A stretch of 64,000 nucleotides of DNA from Isoetes taiwanensis (GCA_021234155.1 JAJEKV010000156.1:310001-374000); one strand, 5' to 3'. Shown: positions 35,740 to 48,885, counted from the first letter of the stretch. Program-made: numbers and translations. The notes: a model not told the origin generated them from the sequence alone.

Positions 35740-38320
35740 CTATTGCATTCTGAAAGTGGTTTTGCGTATATCTTCCTTCTTGATGCTCTAGTTTAGATGT
35801 CCCATGCTCATATACAGTACTTCGCATATACAGAGCCGGAGTTCGTCATGTCAGCGCATAACTGCTAACACGAGGCCATCTACCTATCATCAGGCCCTTG
35901 ATGGTGGCAAGAACCTGACGGGAGTTCCCAAATCAACGTGTCATTGATTTATAGTTTCAACGAATTAAATTCGAGAGCTATTCTTTGCTCTATTTAAAAA
36001 CTCTTAGCAACAAGAATACCATACTCAGATTTTTTGTTAAAATGGAGGATTTTGGTGAGAAACTCCAACGATTTTGCAGAATCTCCACCGAATTGGGGCT
36101 GGGCCCGGAATTTGGAACACACTCCAAATCGATCCAGAATAGTGTTGTTTCTGGATGAGGTAAAGGCAGGGTCCAAAATTAGAAATCGCCATGAATCTGG
36201 AACGCACTCCAAATCGATCCAGAATAGTGTTGTTCCTTGAAGGAGGTATCCCTTTGTATGAGACCACTGGGGAAATCCAATGGTACATGGCATTTGAAAT
36301 TTCTTAGACTTAATCTTTCTTATATGATGATTGCTTTCGCTAGTAAACAATAATTAATATAGTATATAATATTCTAGAAGAATGCTCTTTGATTACACAC
36401 TATAAGTTCAGGGACATAAGGGTCCACTTGCAATCGTGGTTACGTTGAATTAACTTTTACTATCACTCATATATAAAGCAGTTTCATTTTTTGTTTGAAG
36501 GTATTTATTTGCTGCTATTTTGTTTGAAGCTATTTGGTGGTGACACGTGTTTACAAGCAATTAATAAAACCTAATAAATGCAGTGACGTCATACTGGATT
36601 TGGTCTCAAAGTGATGTCTTGCAAGGGCCGATGAGGAAACCATTCCGGCTGGGATCCAGGAACCCTAATCTGCTGTGCACTCAAGCATTGCGCTGCAACA
36701 AAGACTCCGGCCCATGTTTCGTGCTCTGCTACTGCTCTGCTTTGGCTATGGCAGATCAAAGTCACACCTGGAGATTGGAGATGGAAGCTAAGACTAAAAA
36801 AGACACGCCTTTTTCTGTTCTTTGTCCCTTCTTCTTTGCCTCCGGAGAAGAAGCGACAACAACTTTAGTCGTATTGCCGAGCTCAACTTTCTTTGAAATT
36901 TTGTGAATCCGCAGACTACAAAAGTGCAGATAAATAAAAACTTGATAACGAAGATAAATAAAAACTTGATGACGAAGCTCCATACCTCAGTAGAAATAGA
37001 ATACTGCGATTTCGTCTGCAGGAAATGGAATACCGTGGCTTGGCTTAAGAAAGAGTTTTTATCAATTTCCCTTGATTCATTTGTGCAAAAAAATTGCTTA
37101 CTGCAGTAGCTTGCATTGTGCCGAAAGGCATTCATCCAGTGAAAACCCCCTTCCGGAATTTTTTTGCGAACCTCCTGCTTTCAAACACAGCAAAGCTATA
37201 GTATCATATTGTTCAGCGGTGCTCAATTCCTTTCGGGCGATTTGTCATGAAGTTTTGGAAAAGGCTTGCAAAAGGGTTGCGTGTGCCACTGCCATAGCTG
37301 AATCTCGCAGCCTCTGCCCTCCGAAGAGCTTCCCAAAGCTTTGCAGAGGAAAAGATAGCGCCTTGGCCTCAGAAGCCTCGGAAACTATGTAGGCCCGGAT
37401 TAGTCCATGGAACAGCAAAACCAAAAGCCCAAAGATTGCTTCAAATTTTGAATGGTCGGGCCTGTGCAGTGATTTAAAGCTCTGAAATCAACAACCAACA
37501 TCATGCCTACGCATCGAAACTAGGACTAACAGCTCCAATGGAAATAACAATCCAGAACAGCAAGAGCACGATCCCCACATAAAAGGAAATTCTTCCAATA
37601 TTAAAAAGGAAAGTGAGTGAACCCATTAATTTCTAAGCTCGAGCCAATAAGTGCACCATCATTACATCATTATGAGGTGCCTATTTAATGACTGCAAACA
37701 GATTGACAACAGAAAGGAAAATTATAAGAAAGAAAGTGACCTGCAGAGGGAGAAGTGGAAGGAAATATGCCGGAAGACTTAATAGCCTGGCATTTTTCGA
37801 TCATTATCAAGGTCCAGCAGACCTTTCTCAAGAGGGCCATAAGATTAAAGAAAGCAGAGAAAGGAATTTTTACAGAAACAAGGTATTGAAGAAGAAATCC
37901 TGTAAGGAATGCAAGGATTGTTGGATTGAAGAAGAAATGCTGTAAGAAATGCTTAATTGAACAGAGTGAGATGGAGAAAAAAAAGTGGGCATGGTATATA
38001 AGGGGTCGGAGATCCGGCAGCTGCGCGGCGGCTGTGGAAGTTACTGGCCATGGCCGCAGAATGGCCATGTCGGCCACTTGACCTTTTCTTTTGACCCTTT
38101 TTTTTTTTTATCCCATAGGCTATGGGCTAGCTATAATTCGAAACAAGATGCTAACGCATCAACACCCATTGGTGTATTTTCGTATTAGGTAATTGCCATC
38201 AGGAGGGTCATTCCACGCAGTAAAGTCTCTGGCAAGGCCAGAAGAGGCGGTGCACGAAAACGGGCAATTTTGCTAGACACAAATGGGCAAATTCAAGCGC
38301 TGAACACAAAGGAAAAAAAA
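35740..38320. other. Intergenic stretch; short frames only
   Basis: No recognisable gene. A TATA-like tatataagg at about 37,997 is followed by a G+C-rich stretch with overlapping tggccatggcc/tggccatg palindromes (38,040-38,085), but the only frame after it is 14 codons. The 52-codon frame from an ATG at 36,749 (MADQSHTWRLEMEAKTKK...) and an 85-codon frame at 37,688 show no family resemblance. Confidence 0.4.
36113..36233. repeat. 85-bp direct duplication
   Basis: The stretch tggaac(a/g)cactccaaatcg plus the following atccagaatagtgttgtt occurs at 36,113 and again at 36,198. The DNA between and around the copies also matches partly. Confidence 0.75.
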
Positions 38321-38327
38321 AAAAAGT

Positions 38328-38355
38328 GTAGGTTCAAATCCTGCATGTTCTACCA
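38328..38355 (+). other. tRNA-like 3' half (T-arm plus acceptor strand and CCA)
   Basis: gtagg/ttcaaat/cctgc forms a 5-bp T-stem (one G-T pair) with a 7-nt loop, and ggttcaaatcc is one base from the B-box consensus. It is followed by seven bases, a discriminator A and an encoded cca. The matching 5' acceptor strand and D-arm are absent upstream, where a run of A's lies instead. This looks like a retrotransposed 3' tRNA fragment or a SINE relic, not a functional tRNA gene. Confidence 0.4.
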
Positions 38356-38384
38356 CGTATAGATGAGTTGGTGAAGAGAAACGT

Positions 38385-38410
38385 TCGCGGCGGCCGCTAG
38401 GCCGCCGCGA
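38385..38410. other. Perfect G+C-rich hairpin, 10-bp arms
   Basis: tcgcggcggc (38,385-38,394) and gccgccgcga (38,401-38,410) are exact reverse complements around the 6-nt loop cgctag. The hairpin contains the 8-bp palindrome gcggccgc and stands out from A+T-rich surroundings. It lies 30 bp after the tRNA-like half. Confidence 0.85.
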
Positions 38411-40140
38411 TAAGTTTCTTGTAGAGTTAAGTTAATTTGAATTGAGTAATTATCTTCATACCAAAGTTAGTTAAGGATTCTTGTTAAACTAAATGAAAAA
38501 TTCATTTGCACCTCTCTAATTAACCTTCTTGACTAAAAAATCTTAACCATATAAATTTTCGCACGTCTCTAGTTAAGTTAGCTTAAACTAAACACAATGT
38601 CGAGACAAGTTTAGTTGGTATTTCTTGATTAAAAAAGTTAAGTGTTTCTTAACTAAATGTTAATTCAGCTAGTTTCGCGGATACCAATATCGTTAAAAAT
38701 CAAAATTCAACTTAATGGATGTACCATTAAGCCCCATTTGACTCTATGTATGAGTATGAGTCTCTATTGTTTGCAAATGCTAGTGGGGTGATGGGTAAGA
38801 TTGCAAACATAAATGCACTAGATAGGACAACTATGTTGATAACGTTTTATAAAACATTCATTTGTCTATCTATGCAAATATGGGTGTAATGAGCTTCTTC
38901 AATGCTTGAAGATCTTTGGCTCCTTTGCTTGTCATTGATAAGTGGACTTTCTAACCATAAACATTTATGCAAAAATATTTTCAAAAAGTGTGCCAGCAAA
39001 ACCATTTTAAAAGCAAAAAAATGGCGATCCATGGCAGCCTGGCTTGTTGGTGGCTTGACGTGGCCTGGTTCTTAAACTCGTGAAACTTCCATTTCACCTT
39101 CGAAAGGACATGCTATGTTCTAGGGATGGCATTGGAAAATTGAGCTACACCAGTCCAAAACGTGGTAAAATGATAAGCAAAAGAGCCTGGTGTAGTTCAA
39201 AATGAAAGAGTATAGGACAAGATTTCATGGTTTAACAACTTTGTAGCATGTAGAGTTTGTGGCATATCTAGTTCAAAATATGTTGATGATCTAGAATCTT
39301 AATGTCCATAGGAAGCTTATGGATAGATGCCATGGAATGAAAACAATACATTGTGCGACTCTGGTTAGTCTCGAACTTCAGACATAGCTGTTATACTCGA
39401 CTCTAGTCTAGGTGTTAGAGGACTCTAGTCAGTCGCGAACTTCAAACATAGCTATCTCTGCGACTTCAAACATAGCTATCTCATAACTTCAGACATAGGT
39501 GCACTAGACCAAAAGCCCGAAATAAGAAAGAAAGAATGAATGAATGAATGATTTTTACCGTCCACTGAAACCAATCGGCCTATGGACTCAAAAATGTGCC
39601 TTCACTTGTTTCTTTTCTAGCAAGATGCTTCTTAGCCAAGAGAGAATTGGAAGAAGGTTCTGAAATGAAACCCCTCAATTTCATGCGACAAACATCCTTT
39701 TTACATATAGAATGAAGTAACTAGTTCTTATATACAGGACCCGCATTCAGCCATGGGGACCTGTATGTTGCAGGTTTGTGTTTATATACGTAGAAGTAAC
39801 AGCTGCATGGAAAATCTTGACGAGCCAGTAAATTTACAGCAGATCATAAGGCAGAGAGCTAAATCTTCGCCGGATTTAGAGAATCGTGCAGCCTCGTGAA
39901 GCATTCAGTCTGCGAATCACCAAAAAAAGCACACACACAAAAACCTGGCACATCCAAATGCTTCGGAAATAGAAAAAAGTAAAATCAGACATAGAAACCG
40001 GCTCAGTTGGATATATATATATATTTTTGATTCATTCTATGCACAAAATATACAAAAATTGCTCTTGGGTTCATAGCTTTGATCGGCAAAACAGAAGCAA
40101 AAACAGAGCTGATTGCAAAAAAGGGCTTGATGGGTCGGAT
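38411..40140. other. A+T-rich intergenic DNA with short repeats, no gene
   Basis: 38,420-38,720 is rich in ttaagttaa and aactaaa words like 19,560-19,870. At 39,370-39,510 the phrase cgaacttcagacatagct recurs about five times with variations. A (TA)n run sits at 40,010-40,024. The rest, which includes the 3' flank of the minus-strand WI12 gene, shows nothing further. Confidence 0.5.
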
Positions 40141-40587
40141 TTAAACGGCAAAGACAAGCCCAGGCATGGAAGCAGAGGAAGAATCCTCGCTCTGCCAGAT
40201 TGTGGAGCAGGAAGGCATCAAAGGAAGGGATTTTTGGGAAGGGGGTTTAATTCCGGTGACCGTGACAGAGGTATTGAAGCATTCTCTGAGGCCCACAAGG
40301 CGGGAGTCCCTGACAGTCCAAATATGGACCCATCGGAGCTTTGCAGATCCACCTGCTGCAAAAACCCTGTTCCCAGTGGCAAAAATCCGGCTTGGGCTGA
40401 AATCGAAAGAGCCGATTCTGTCTAACCCCGTTAGAATCCGCATCAAATGTTGATGGGTCGGAGGGCCGTGAAACGACCACTCTAAATCTTGGGCTATCAG
40501 AATCCGGACTTTTTCTACATCCCCTTCTGCCAGCGCCCCGTAAAATGCCTGCACTTCCTCAATCCCGCATTCATCAGCTTGATCCAT
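40141..40587 (-). CDS. WI12/SnoaL-like wound-induced protein, paralogue 1
   Basis: An intact intronless frame of 148 residues. It has the signature of the plant wound-induced WI12 (WUN1-like) family, a small NTF2/SnoaL-fold protein: EEVQAFYGALAEGDVEKV at the N-terminus, DLEWSFHGP (about residues 34-42), QHLMRILTG (46-54), RVFAAG, WVHIWTVRD (about 85-93), ECFNTSVTVT (about 101-110) and the closing PGLVFAV. Family members are induced by wounding, stress or senescence; the ligand or reaction, if any, is not known. The ATG at 40,587 starts the conserved part with a short MDQADECG leader. It is the divergent paralogue of 59,750-60,166: core motifs agree, and the tail before the last 20 residues differs. 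A minus-strand TATA box lies about 375 bp upstream. Confidence 0.88.
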   Translation of the reverse strand: MDQADECGIEEVQAFYGALAEGDVEKVRILIAQDLEWSFHGPPTHQHLMRILTGLDRIGSFDFSPSRIFATGNRVFAAGGSAKLRWVHIWTVRDSRLVGLRECFNTSVTVTGIKPPSQKSLPLMPSCSTIWQSEDSSSASMPGLVFAV

Positions 40588-40962
40588 TGAAAAGTTACTG
40601 ATTTTGGGCTTCCCTGCTAGAAATCAAGGATAAATCGGCCAGAAATACGGAAAAATTGCTCTGTTGGTCAGGAGATTCAAAATCCAAAAGCGCACAAACG
40701 AATCAGAGCTTGGAAATGTGAAGAACACTGTCTGACTTGGATTAAACAGACCTTAAAATGCTGATTGAAAGGAATATGGTATCGGAAGGCTAAATATGAG
40801 CAAAAAACGACCAAAATAATCCAAACTCCTCCAAAACAAAGGGATTGATAAGAAGAATCTGAGAAAATGGAGCAAAATTCAAATCAAAGGGGACCCAGAA
40901 GCAAAGGACAAAGAATTAGGCGAGAAATCGATGCGGGTCGTCCAGAAGGTCTGCTATTGGCC

Positions 40963-40970
40963 TATATATA
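40963..40970 (-). promoter_or_regulatory. TATA box for WI12-like paralogue 1
   Basis: On the minus strand the sequence reads gtgtatatatagg, a good TATA box, with a transcription start expected about 30 bp further on. The implied 5' leader is about 350 nt. No competing TATA-like site was noticed nearer the ATG. Confidence 0.5.
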
Positions 40971-41063
40971 CACCGAAGTTTCACGACGGTAACGGTACAT
41001 ATGGTCGGGGTTACTACGACGGCCGTCGCAGTCGATATTGAGATGCAGATTCTATGGGGCATA

Positions 41064-41124
41064 TATGGGCCATGATTTAGCGCGTATCCTTGGGGGTCCA
41101 CAATACACACAAACATGGCCCATA
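41064..41124. promoter_or_regulatory. Inverted pair of TGGGCC/GGCCCA (site II-like) motifs
   Basis: tatgggccatg (41,064-41,074) and catggcccata (41,114-41,124) are exact reverse complements 39 bp apart, about 95-155 bp upstream of the TATA box of the minus-strand WI12 gene. TGGGCC/GGCCCA cores are known plant site II elements bound by TCP factors. Function here is inference. Confidence 0.45.
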
Positions 41125-43142
41125 ATTAGGACCCCAAGACGTGCTTCTCGTATGCCTCTTTCTCTACATATACCTTTCGTATATGCCACCCCACTGCCAT
41201 GCCATCTGCATGCCCCTAATTTGGCTCCCCATGCTAACCGCGCTTCCCATGCATCTTCCCCACCCGTCTCATACTCTCGCATTCACAATCACATTGCCTT
41301 CCTCGTTCCTGCTTTGTCAAGCATGAGTACTGGCAAGTTCATATTCCAGTCGCAAAAGTTCTCTGATTTTGACGACCAGGAAAAGATCCATGAAGAGTCT
41401 AGCCTATCGAGTTGGAAAGCATTGTATTATAGAAATAGCTTTCTTTAACTAAGCCAATCTCTAACAAACGATCTTTCGCTTTCTGATTGTCACTAGATTG
41501 AATTGGATTTCATTCTTTAAATGGACCAGTGGAGTATGGAAGCATTTTTTCTTTTTCTTTTTTTGAACTCTAATAGTATGGTGTTCAATTATGGATAGAA
41601 GAATCATTTATGTATGTCTTGGAGGAGGAGAACCCATAAATAGATTGAGATTGTAGTAGGGTCTATTGATAAAATTATATAGATTGTAAGGATTTTGAAA
41701 CAAGCAACTTCCAAAAGTAAGGACTTCAAGATGAAGCATTTGAATATATCATGCAATGTGGTAGGATTTATTGAACATGTTAAGAAAATGATAATCATTT
41801 GATTGAAACTTGTTAAGGAAATGGCAATGATGCAATTCTAGTCTAGATAGACAAACTTCATGTTTAGGGTAGTAATAATAAGTTAGACCTCTCTCCTCTT
41901 TTCGATTTATGGCTTTACCAAGGTTTCAATCTCAAAGTTTACTCGTTATTGAATGTAGCACAATAACAAGGGGTTTAGATGTACAAATGTTGCTACCAAA
42001 AAGGGGGATTTCGGGGGGGTATTGATGCCATATAGGTATGATCTCATACCACCATAGTTACAAAATTCCTAAAGGAGGGAACTTTGCCCATTGAAATGCC
42101 CAACTTCAACTATTTGCCCATTAAATGATACAAATTTTGCGTATTATATGAGACAAACAAAACCACTTAGTATTAAAGTTGTTGTCAAAACCTCCTCCTC
42201 CTCTTCATCTTTAGGATGGAATATTGACCATCAAAATGCACGTCTTCAACTGTTGCTCATTGAATAACACATCTTCGATTGTCCGTCCATTGAATGACAG
42301 AAATTTCTACACTGTTATGAAATTCGTATCTAGAGAACTTTGCCCATCAAAATGTCCATCTTCAACTGTTCACCTATTGAATGAACATCTTCAACAGTTC
42401 ACTCATTGAGTGATACAAATACAAATATGCATATTGAACCTGATGAAGAACATTATTTAACACTAGAGTTGTCTGGAGGATCTCTTTGGCTTGAATTATA
42501 TTCAGGAGTAATTCTCTATGATACATGTGAAGTTTTAAATCTTGACACATAAATTGTAAAATTTAACTCGATGTTGTACCACCATATTTAATAGCAAGAT
42601 AGATTTCTTCATGAATTTAGCATAGTTGCACCTTAAAGTACACTGAAATATATGATTTCATTTCAAGCTTCAACTGGAATAGCCATATGTAATTACAATT
42701 TTAGTGCATGAGGGATCAGCTAGGTCCGTAAGGAATTTAGGAGAAATGGTCGTCCAAAAATCATTTCACATATATACATAGATAGGCTCGGCGTTCATCA
42801 CAACATCAATATACAATATTTTTGGAAAAGAATGAATGGCGAGGTGACCATAGAAACATCGAGCTACCCCATAAAAAATAATAGACTATGTGTAGACAAG
42901 AATGAGAGCAGTGGTGACAGCTTCTAACCGGAATAGAAATTCCCGCCCTTTCAAAATTTCAAGGAAAACCCTAATGAGAAACTATCACCAAGGCCTCGAG
43001 GATGCCCTGAAGACCGAAGATAAAAATTAACGAAGCCCAACGCAGTAGGTCTGTAGGATGCAAAAAAATCGCAATTTGAAACGTGATCCTCAGACAGTTC
43101 GGTGGCTCGAATCGATGCTATTTGAAAAGGAATAAAAGTATC
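41125..43142. other. Intergenic DNA, no gene; degenerate repeat at 42,084-42,420
   Basis: Within 42,084-42,420 the words cttcaactgtt, cccattgaaat and attgaatgaca return every 25-60 bp in varying order, a decayed minisatellite. The frame at 41,038-41,448 shows no family resemblance and overlaps promoter sequence. Confidence 0.45.
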
Positions 43143-43262
43143 AAGGTACCATTACTTTTGTTTTGTTTAGTTCTGATCAGGGTTTTGTCCTTTGTTTGTA
43201 TTGGTCCCATAACCCGATTGGGTTCTCGTGGACGTTAAAATCCTATCTTATCTTATCTTTCT
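43143..43262 (+). mobile_element. LINE 3' end with (TTATC)n tail
   Basis: The stretch ggtcccataacccgattggg then tctcgtggacgttaaaat is followed by about three ttatc units (43,245-43,260). The ggacgttaaaat end is shared with the LINE ending at 55,724 and, less exactly, with 44,548-44,664. Only the 3' end is recognisable, so this is a heavily truncated or decayed copy. Confidence 0.6.
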
Positions 43263-44547
43263 AGCTTATATGATTTATTCAAAAAGTATAAGTTTTTTAG
43301 CCTTTGGGAGATCGACTAGATTTCTAAATAACTATGGAACTTCAAAATTTCGGCAATTATCTCTCAATAATTCCATTATAGATTTTCTAGAATGTTTTGT
43401 CATAGATTTGTCATTTCATGTTTTCCAGATGGAGAAAAAGCATTATTTTGAAAAAATCATATTTGCATATTAACATTGCAAAATGTTTAAATTTGATCCC
43501 TTTACGTTTGGTTCTTGTACTTACTTGATAATAGAAATATTTTGCATTTTCTCTTTTCCTTTCCTTTTTTTTTTTTGGTAGTTTTTCTTTTTTATTTATA
43601 TGTACACGCATAAAGAATAACATAGTTAGTGGACGCAGACAAGTTCTTCGTCATGAAGTTACAACAGAATTTAAAAAAAAAAAGTTTACAAATGGACTTA
43701 TTTGGGTTCATCAACGAACAAGCCTAGTGGGACACAGGAACACAAACGAAAGAATGACAAAAATATGTTCAATTAATCAACATTTTGATATTGTATTGCA
43801 TTATAACACATAAGTTCATGGTGTTGTAAATATATCTCTGTTACATAAACATGTCAAAGGTAGACAAAGCCATTGTCATAAGCACATTGGCACCCTTACA
43901 AACTTGTAGAAGCACTAAGATCTAAAACACCCACACATGCATTAGTAGTAAGAACATTGTTAAGACGCCATCCTCCCATTGCCCATACTTTACATTTCTC
44001 CTTTAGAATAAGAATAGAAAGAGACCTTTTGAAGTTAAGAATAGTGAATAAACTAGTCCAATCTATCTGCATTTCTTGTAGACATCTAATCATTTAGCAT
44101 CCATTGTAATAAAAGCATTAGTATCTTTGCTTCTTCTACACTTGCATGTGGGACGCAACAGTACCTGTTATTACATATGCCCATGGAGAGGCATAGAACA
44201 ATTACGTCCACCTCAAAATTGAACCAGACAGATGGGGTCATGAGGATCATGAAGAGAGGATATGCGTGTTTCCAGAGGGGATCCATCGAAGATGAGTGCC
44301 ACACTCTTCAAATTCACACCGCACTTTGCGACTATTCGAGCACAATATGATGACCTGATTACACCTAATCACATATGCTCTTACAAATGCCTACAGTAAT
44401 GGCATTATCATCCTCTATCTCGAAGGTTCTCAACAAGCGAGATAAAATAAGTCCTATATCATCAAATTGGCATATACAAATGTATAGATGTGCAGTTGCT
44501 AAAAGGGTCCATTATTGTTAATGTTTTTCCCTCAAAAATCATTCGGG
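43263..44547. other. A+T-rich intergenic DNA, nothing recognised
   Basis: Poly-T and poly-A runs occur at about 43,567 and 43,672. Short frames on both strands show no family features. Confidence 0.5.
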
Positions 44548-44664
44548 GTAGGGATTTTAATCCTAGGCTGTTATAGGCTTGGCGTGCTCTCTTTCTTGTA
44601 TTAGGCCCCATAGACCGTATTGGTTTCTGTAGACGATAAAATTCGGTTCAATTCAATTCAATTA
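44548..44664 (+). mobile_element. LINE 3' end with (TTCAA)n tail
   Basis: aggccccatagaccgtattg followed by gtttctgtagacgataaaat matches the other two LINE 3' ends of this family. The tail is a run of ttcaa units (44,647-44,663). No coding sequence remains upstream. Confidence 0.55.
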
Positions 44665-45375
44665 TATACTAAAGTAAAAAATATGTATTGACACCCATTC
44701 TTATAAAAGCATTAGCATCTTTGCAAAGCTATAGAAACAACTAAATTTCTATAACACATGGATTAATACCAAAGTAAGATTACTACAACTCCAACACATG
44801 TATCAATGCAAAAGAAAAAAATATTTGAAGATTTTTTTCATCTCGCTTACTACTTGATATTAAGCAACAATTATATAAGTCCTTCCTAATCACTACAATG
44901 AGCCATTTAGACAAGAAGGTTGCATCGAAGGATTTTCTTCGCTTTTGTGGATGATTATTCTTATTTGTACTTTATAGTCCTATAATATAAAGATAGATAT
45001 ATATCATTTTAACATCCATAGAGATAAAGTGGTAACACGTTCTTCAAAAACATAAGAAAATAAAATAAAATAAAAAATTAAGCGATGGAAAATGCTCAAG
45101 TTAATCATTCTAGTCAAAGAATTTGCTACAGGCTAGTGCATGGTGTTACTAGATTGATAGAATATCATGCTATAGACATCTACTAATCCAGACATGTAAT
45201 TGATTCATTACTACAGGTAGAAGTTAACACACGTTGATCCGTTCTAATAAAACATTAGACTACTGTTTACGAAATTTTGTAAGAAGCAAAAATAAATGGG
45301 CAATGGAAGAATTGCAAAGATTCAGTTCTTAACATATAGCAGATAATCCATATTCAAGCATATAGCCGTGTTGTC

Positions 45376-46088
45376 CATTGTGGTTGGTGATCTAGTTTTT
45401 TTTTGTTGAAGGACGTCAAACTTTATTTAACAAGAAGTCAAACACAAGTGGAGATGAAAAGACAAGAGTAATATCCCAGAGGATAAACAATGACCCACAG
45501 AGTGTAGCCTGACTATGCATAACGCACATCCAAATACTTCTCAAAGATCAATTGCCTCTTACGAGAGGAAAGTGAAAACCAATGATAAGTCTTAGCAATG
45601 CTACCTTGAGCATATTGAAGAACACAACCTTTGAAGACCACCAGTCTTTATCTTTTCCAGATAGTTCAAAGCAACTAGCCTGATGCTAAATGGAAGCCTG
45701 GCTTTGTAACTTCGTTCAGTTGCCAAAACCACCTGTTGACTTTTTAATAAGACCTGAAAAAGGGAGAACGACCAATCCCATAAATGTCTAAGGTGGCTAA
45801 CATGGAGAAGCAATGCTTAATAGTTTTAGTTCCACGCTTGTATATTGGACACAAATCTGATACTCTAAGGTCAAATCTAAGGACAAACACATTAATCCAA
45901 CGATACCTATAGAGAATCTGCTATCAAAGTACTACCACTTTACGATGAAGTGGCTTATCTCATGCCCAAGTCCACATCTGCTTCTGTTGAGGGGGAAGGA
46001 GCTGAAGGTGCAACTTATGAGAAGGAGAAAGAATATCAGCATCCAACAGCATCTTATGCATAGAATACATTGTGGTTGGTGGTCTAGT
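45376..46088 (-). mobile_element. 5'-truncated LINE with target-site duplication
   Basis: The insert 45,397-46,067 is bounded by cattgtggttggtgatctag (45,376) and cattgtggttggtggtctag (46,068), a 20-21 bp duplication with one difference. On the minus strand the element ends aataaagtttgacgtccttc then poly-A, matching the tail of the LINE at 35.7 kb. The minus strand encodes a decayed zf-RVT end: CPIYKRGTKTIKHCF in one frame, then HLRHLWDWSFSLFQVLLKSQ (45,813-45,601) in another, so at least one frameshift is present. It is inactive. Confidence 0.85.
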
Positions 46089-46398
46089 GGTTAGGGCTTT
46101 TTTTTCTTTTTTGAAGGATGAAACTAAATAATATTAATATAGAGTAAGTACAAGAAGAGCGATACTAGGGTACCCCTGCCCAACCATGAGCGAGCACCCA
46201 CACATCACATATACCTACCTACGACTCATGGGATAAACCGCCAATGTCGTCTACAATGAAAAGGGTCCTTTCCCAAACCCGCTTTAAACGCTCCCTTCCG
46301 AGGAGACGCCAGGTACGAGAGATATAATTTGTACCTTAACTGCGGGATCAAAACCCGAGGCTGCACCTCCTCATTCCTGAAAACCTTCATGCGTCGAC

Positions 46399-47155
<757 letters not shown>

Positions 47156-47304
47156 GCGTCGACGCTTCCAAATGAGCCACACTAACCACGCCTTACACAA
47201 ATGGAAGGCTAGACTCTGCGGCTGAGACCACCCAGGAGGATACACTCCCAACAGAACCTGTTGACTCTGGAGCGAGGTGTGAAAGAGGCGGTGGTTAGGG
47301 CTTT

Positions 47305-47740
47305 GTATTGGGGTGTCTTTCATCTCTATTCAAAACCGACATAACTATAATTGGTTGGAACCAAGAGCAAACTTTGAAATCACGCTTCCAAACTGTCCAT
47401 AAAATCCAAGATCTACAAATAAAAAAGGCCATTTGGTTTTGTTCAAGAATGGGGTAGTTCAAAGCCTCAACAAATGTTATAGAAAATAAGAGTTGAACCC
47501 AAGTCCAAGCTGGTAAATACTAGTTTCTTGTCATAAGCCACATATAACACACAATGGGTTAACTTAGACTTGAAACTATATATGCGAACATTAACATGGA
47601 GATTTCTATGTATCACCTACTGCAGAAGGACAATCACCAACAAATTACTAGCAGTGATATTTTTAGTGGCGAAAATTCGCACAAGATGAATTTTTAGGGA
47701 TTTTCAAAAATTTCCTACGAATGTTTAGTAGGTTGCATAT
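47305..47740. other. Intergenic stretch, nothing recognised
   Basis: Follows the nested LINE block. The piece tagtggcgaaaattcgc near 47,664 contains a short cgaaaattcg palindrome. No coding or structural feature was found. Confidence 0.4.
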
Positions 47741-47860
47741 CGCATCGATCCGAGCCATCGGATCGCCATTCTGGGGAGGGACGAGCCATTATATAAGGCT
47801 CTTTCCCCTTCAGGACCGGTTATCGGCGTCTTCTCACAGCAGCTTCCTTCCTTCTCCGAG
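47741..47860 (+). promoter_or_regulatory. 120-bp promoter-like block, copy 1
   Basis: Identical over 120 bp to 52,176-52,295. In order it has an inverted repeat cgatccg/cggatcg around agccat, then cattctggggaggg, a TATA-like ttatataagg near 47,790, a pyrimidine stretch ctctttcccc and a C/T-rich leader-like end ttccttccttctccgag. The order (palindromic element, TATA, pyrimidine-rich start, leader) is that of a plant core promoter. After this copy comes a 24-codon frame starting at atgtccgatcaatc (47,908). Confidence 0.5.
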
Positions 47861-48885
47861 TCCTGAGCTCCCATAGCCAGATTTAATTGTTCTCCCATTG
47901 CCGCACCATGTCCGATCAATCTCATCTTCTCAGATACTCTTTTGATAGCCATCCCATGTTATCTTTCCCATCTATCTTCTAGATTCCCTACTCCTATCAG
48001 CACGGTTTGTCATGCTCGTTGATGCGTTTGTGGATCTTATCAGGTATTCCCAAATTTACTGTGGTTTGATGAGTTTGTACGGATTACCAGGTATCTCCAA
48101 ACCATATTGTGGTGTGATAATGCTGCTTACCAAAATTGCTTCTAAATTTTTTCATGACGGAAGGCTGTTGTTTCTTTTATGCTGGAAGGCTTCTAATTCT
48201 TATGTGCATGCAGTTGCAAACGTTCTCTGTTTATCCAGATTGCTTCTGGATTTTTTTTATGGCAACATTTGGATTTAATTCCTTGGCTTACTTTTTATGG
48301 TTATGGTTCTGCGGTTGTACAGAATTGCCGTGCTAACTTCTTACCTGCAGAATCGTCTTGTGTCACCTTGAATTTGTATGCATGAGCAGTTACAGGATCA
48401 GCTCGATTCTCATCAGCATCACTGGCGATTCTACTCAGATTCAACATATCCTCTAGCGTCCATGAGCTGCATGCTTTGCTGGACCCTTTGTGCGCTTTAT
48501 GTCATGCTCCTCGATTTCTGTTCTTGCGTAACGATCGGATCCAAGCATCTTTGTCATTTGTAAGACCTCTATTGCCATTTCCGATCGGATCTTGGACGCC
48601 CTAGTGGAGGTTTTCATTGCTCTTTCTCGCAAAAAGCAGTCCCATATCCTCCGGTAATGGCGAAGCTCAATTCCTCATATTTCTCGACCAGAGCCATCGC
48701 TGGCCTTATGCAAAGGGGCAATCACTTTTTCTTTTCTTTTTGCAGGTTAATTGTCTGACCTTAGCCTTTGGAGCGTGCCGATAGGTAGCTTTCATGGCAT
48801 CCGGGCACCTGCATGCAAGATTCGGCCTTGCTTCATCGGGTTTTCGCAGGTCGGCTTCAGATCCAACCTGATTCGACTCCCTGAT

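Noticed and set aside
37685-38077. A 130-residue hydrophobic minus-strand frame
   Set aside because: Phe/Leu-rich stretches come from A+G-rich DNA on the other strand; there is no domain and no supporting promoter or splice signals.
41038-41448. A 136-residue frame divergent from the minus-strand WI12 gene
   Set aside because: It overlaps the likely upstream control region of that gene, has no family features, and its Pro/His-rich composition looks accidental.
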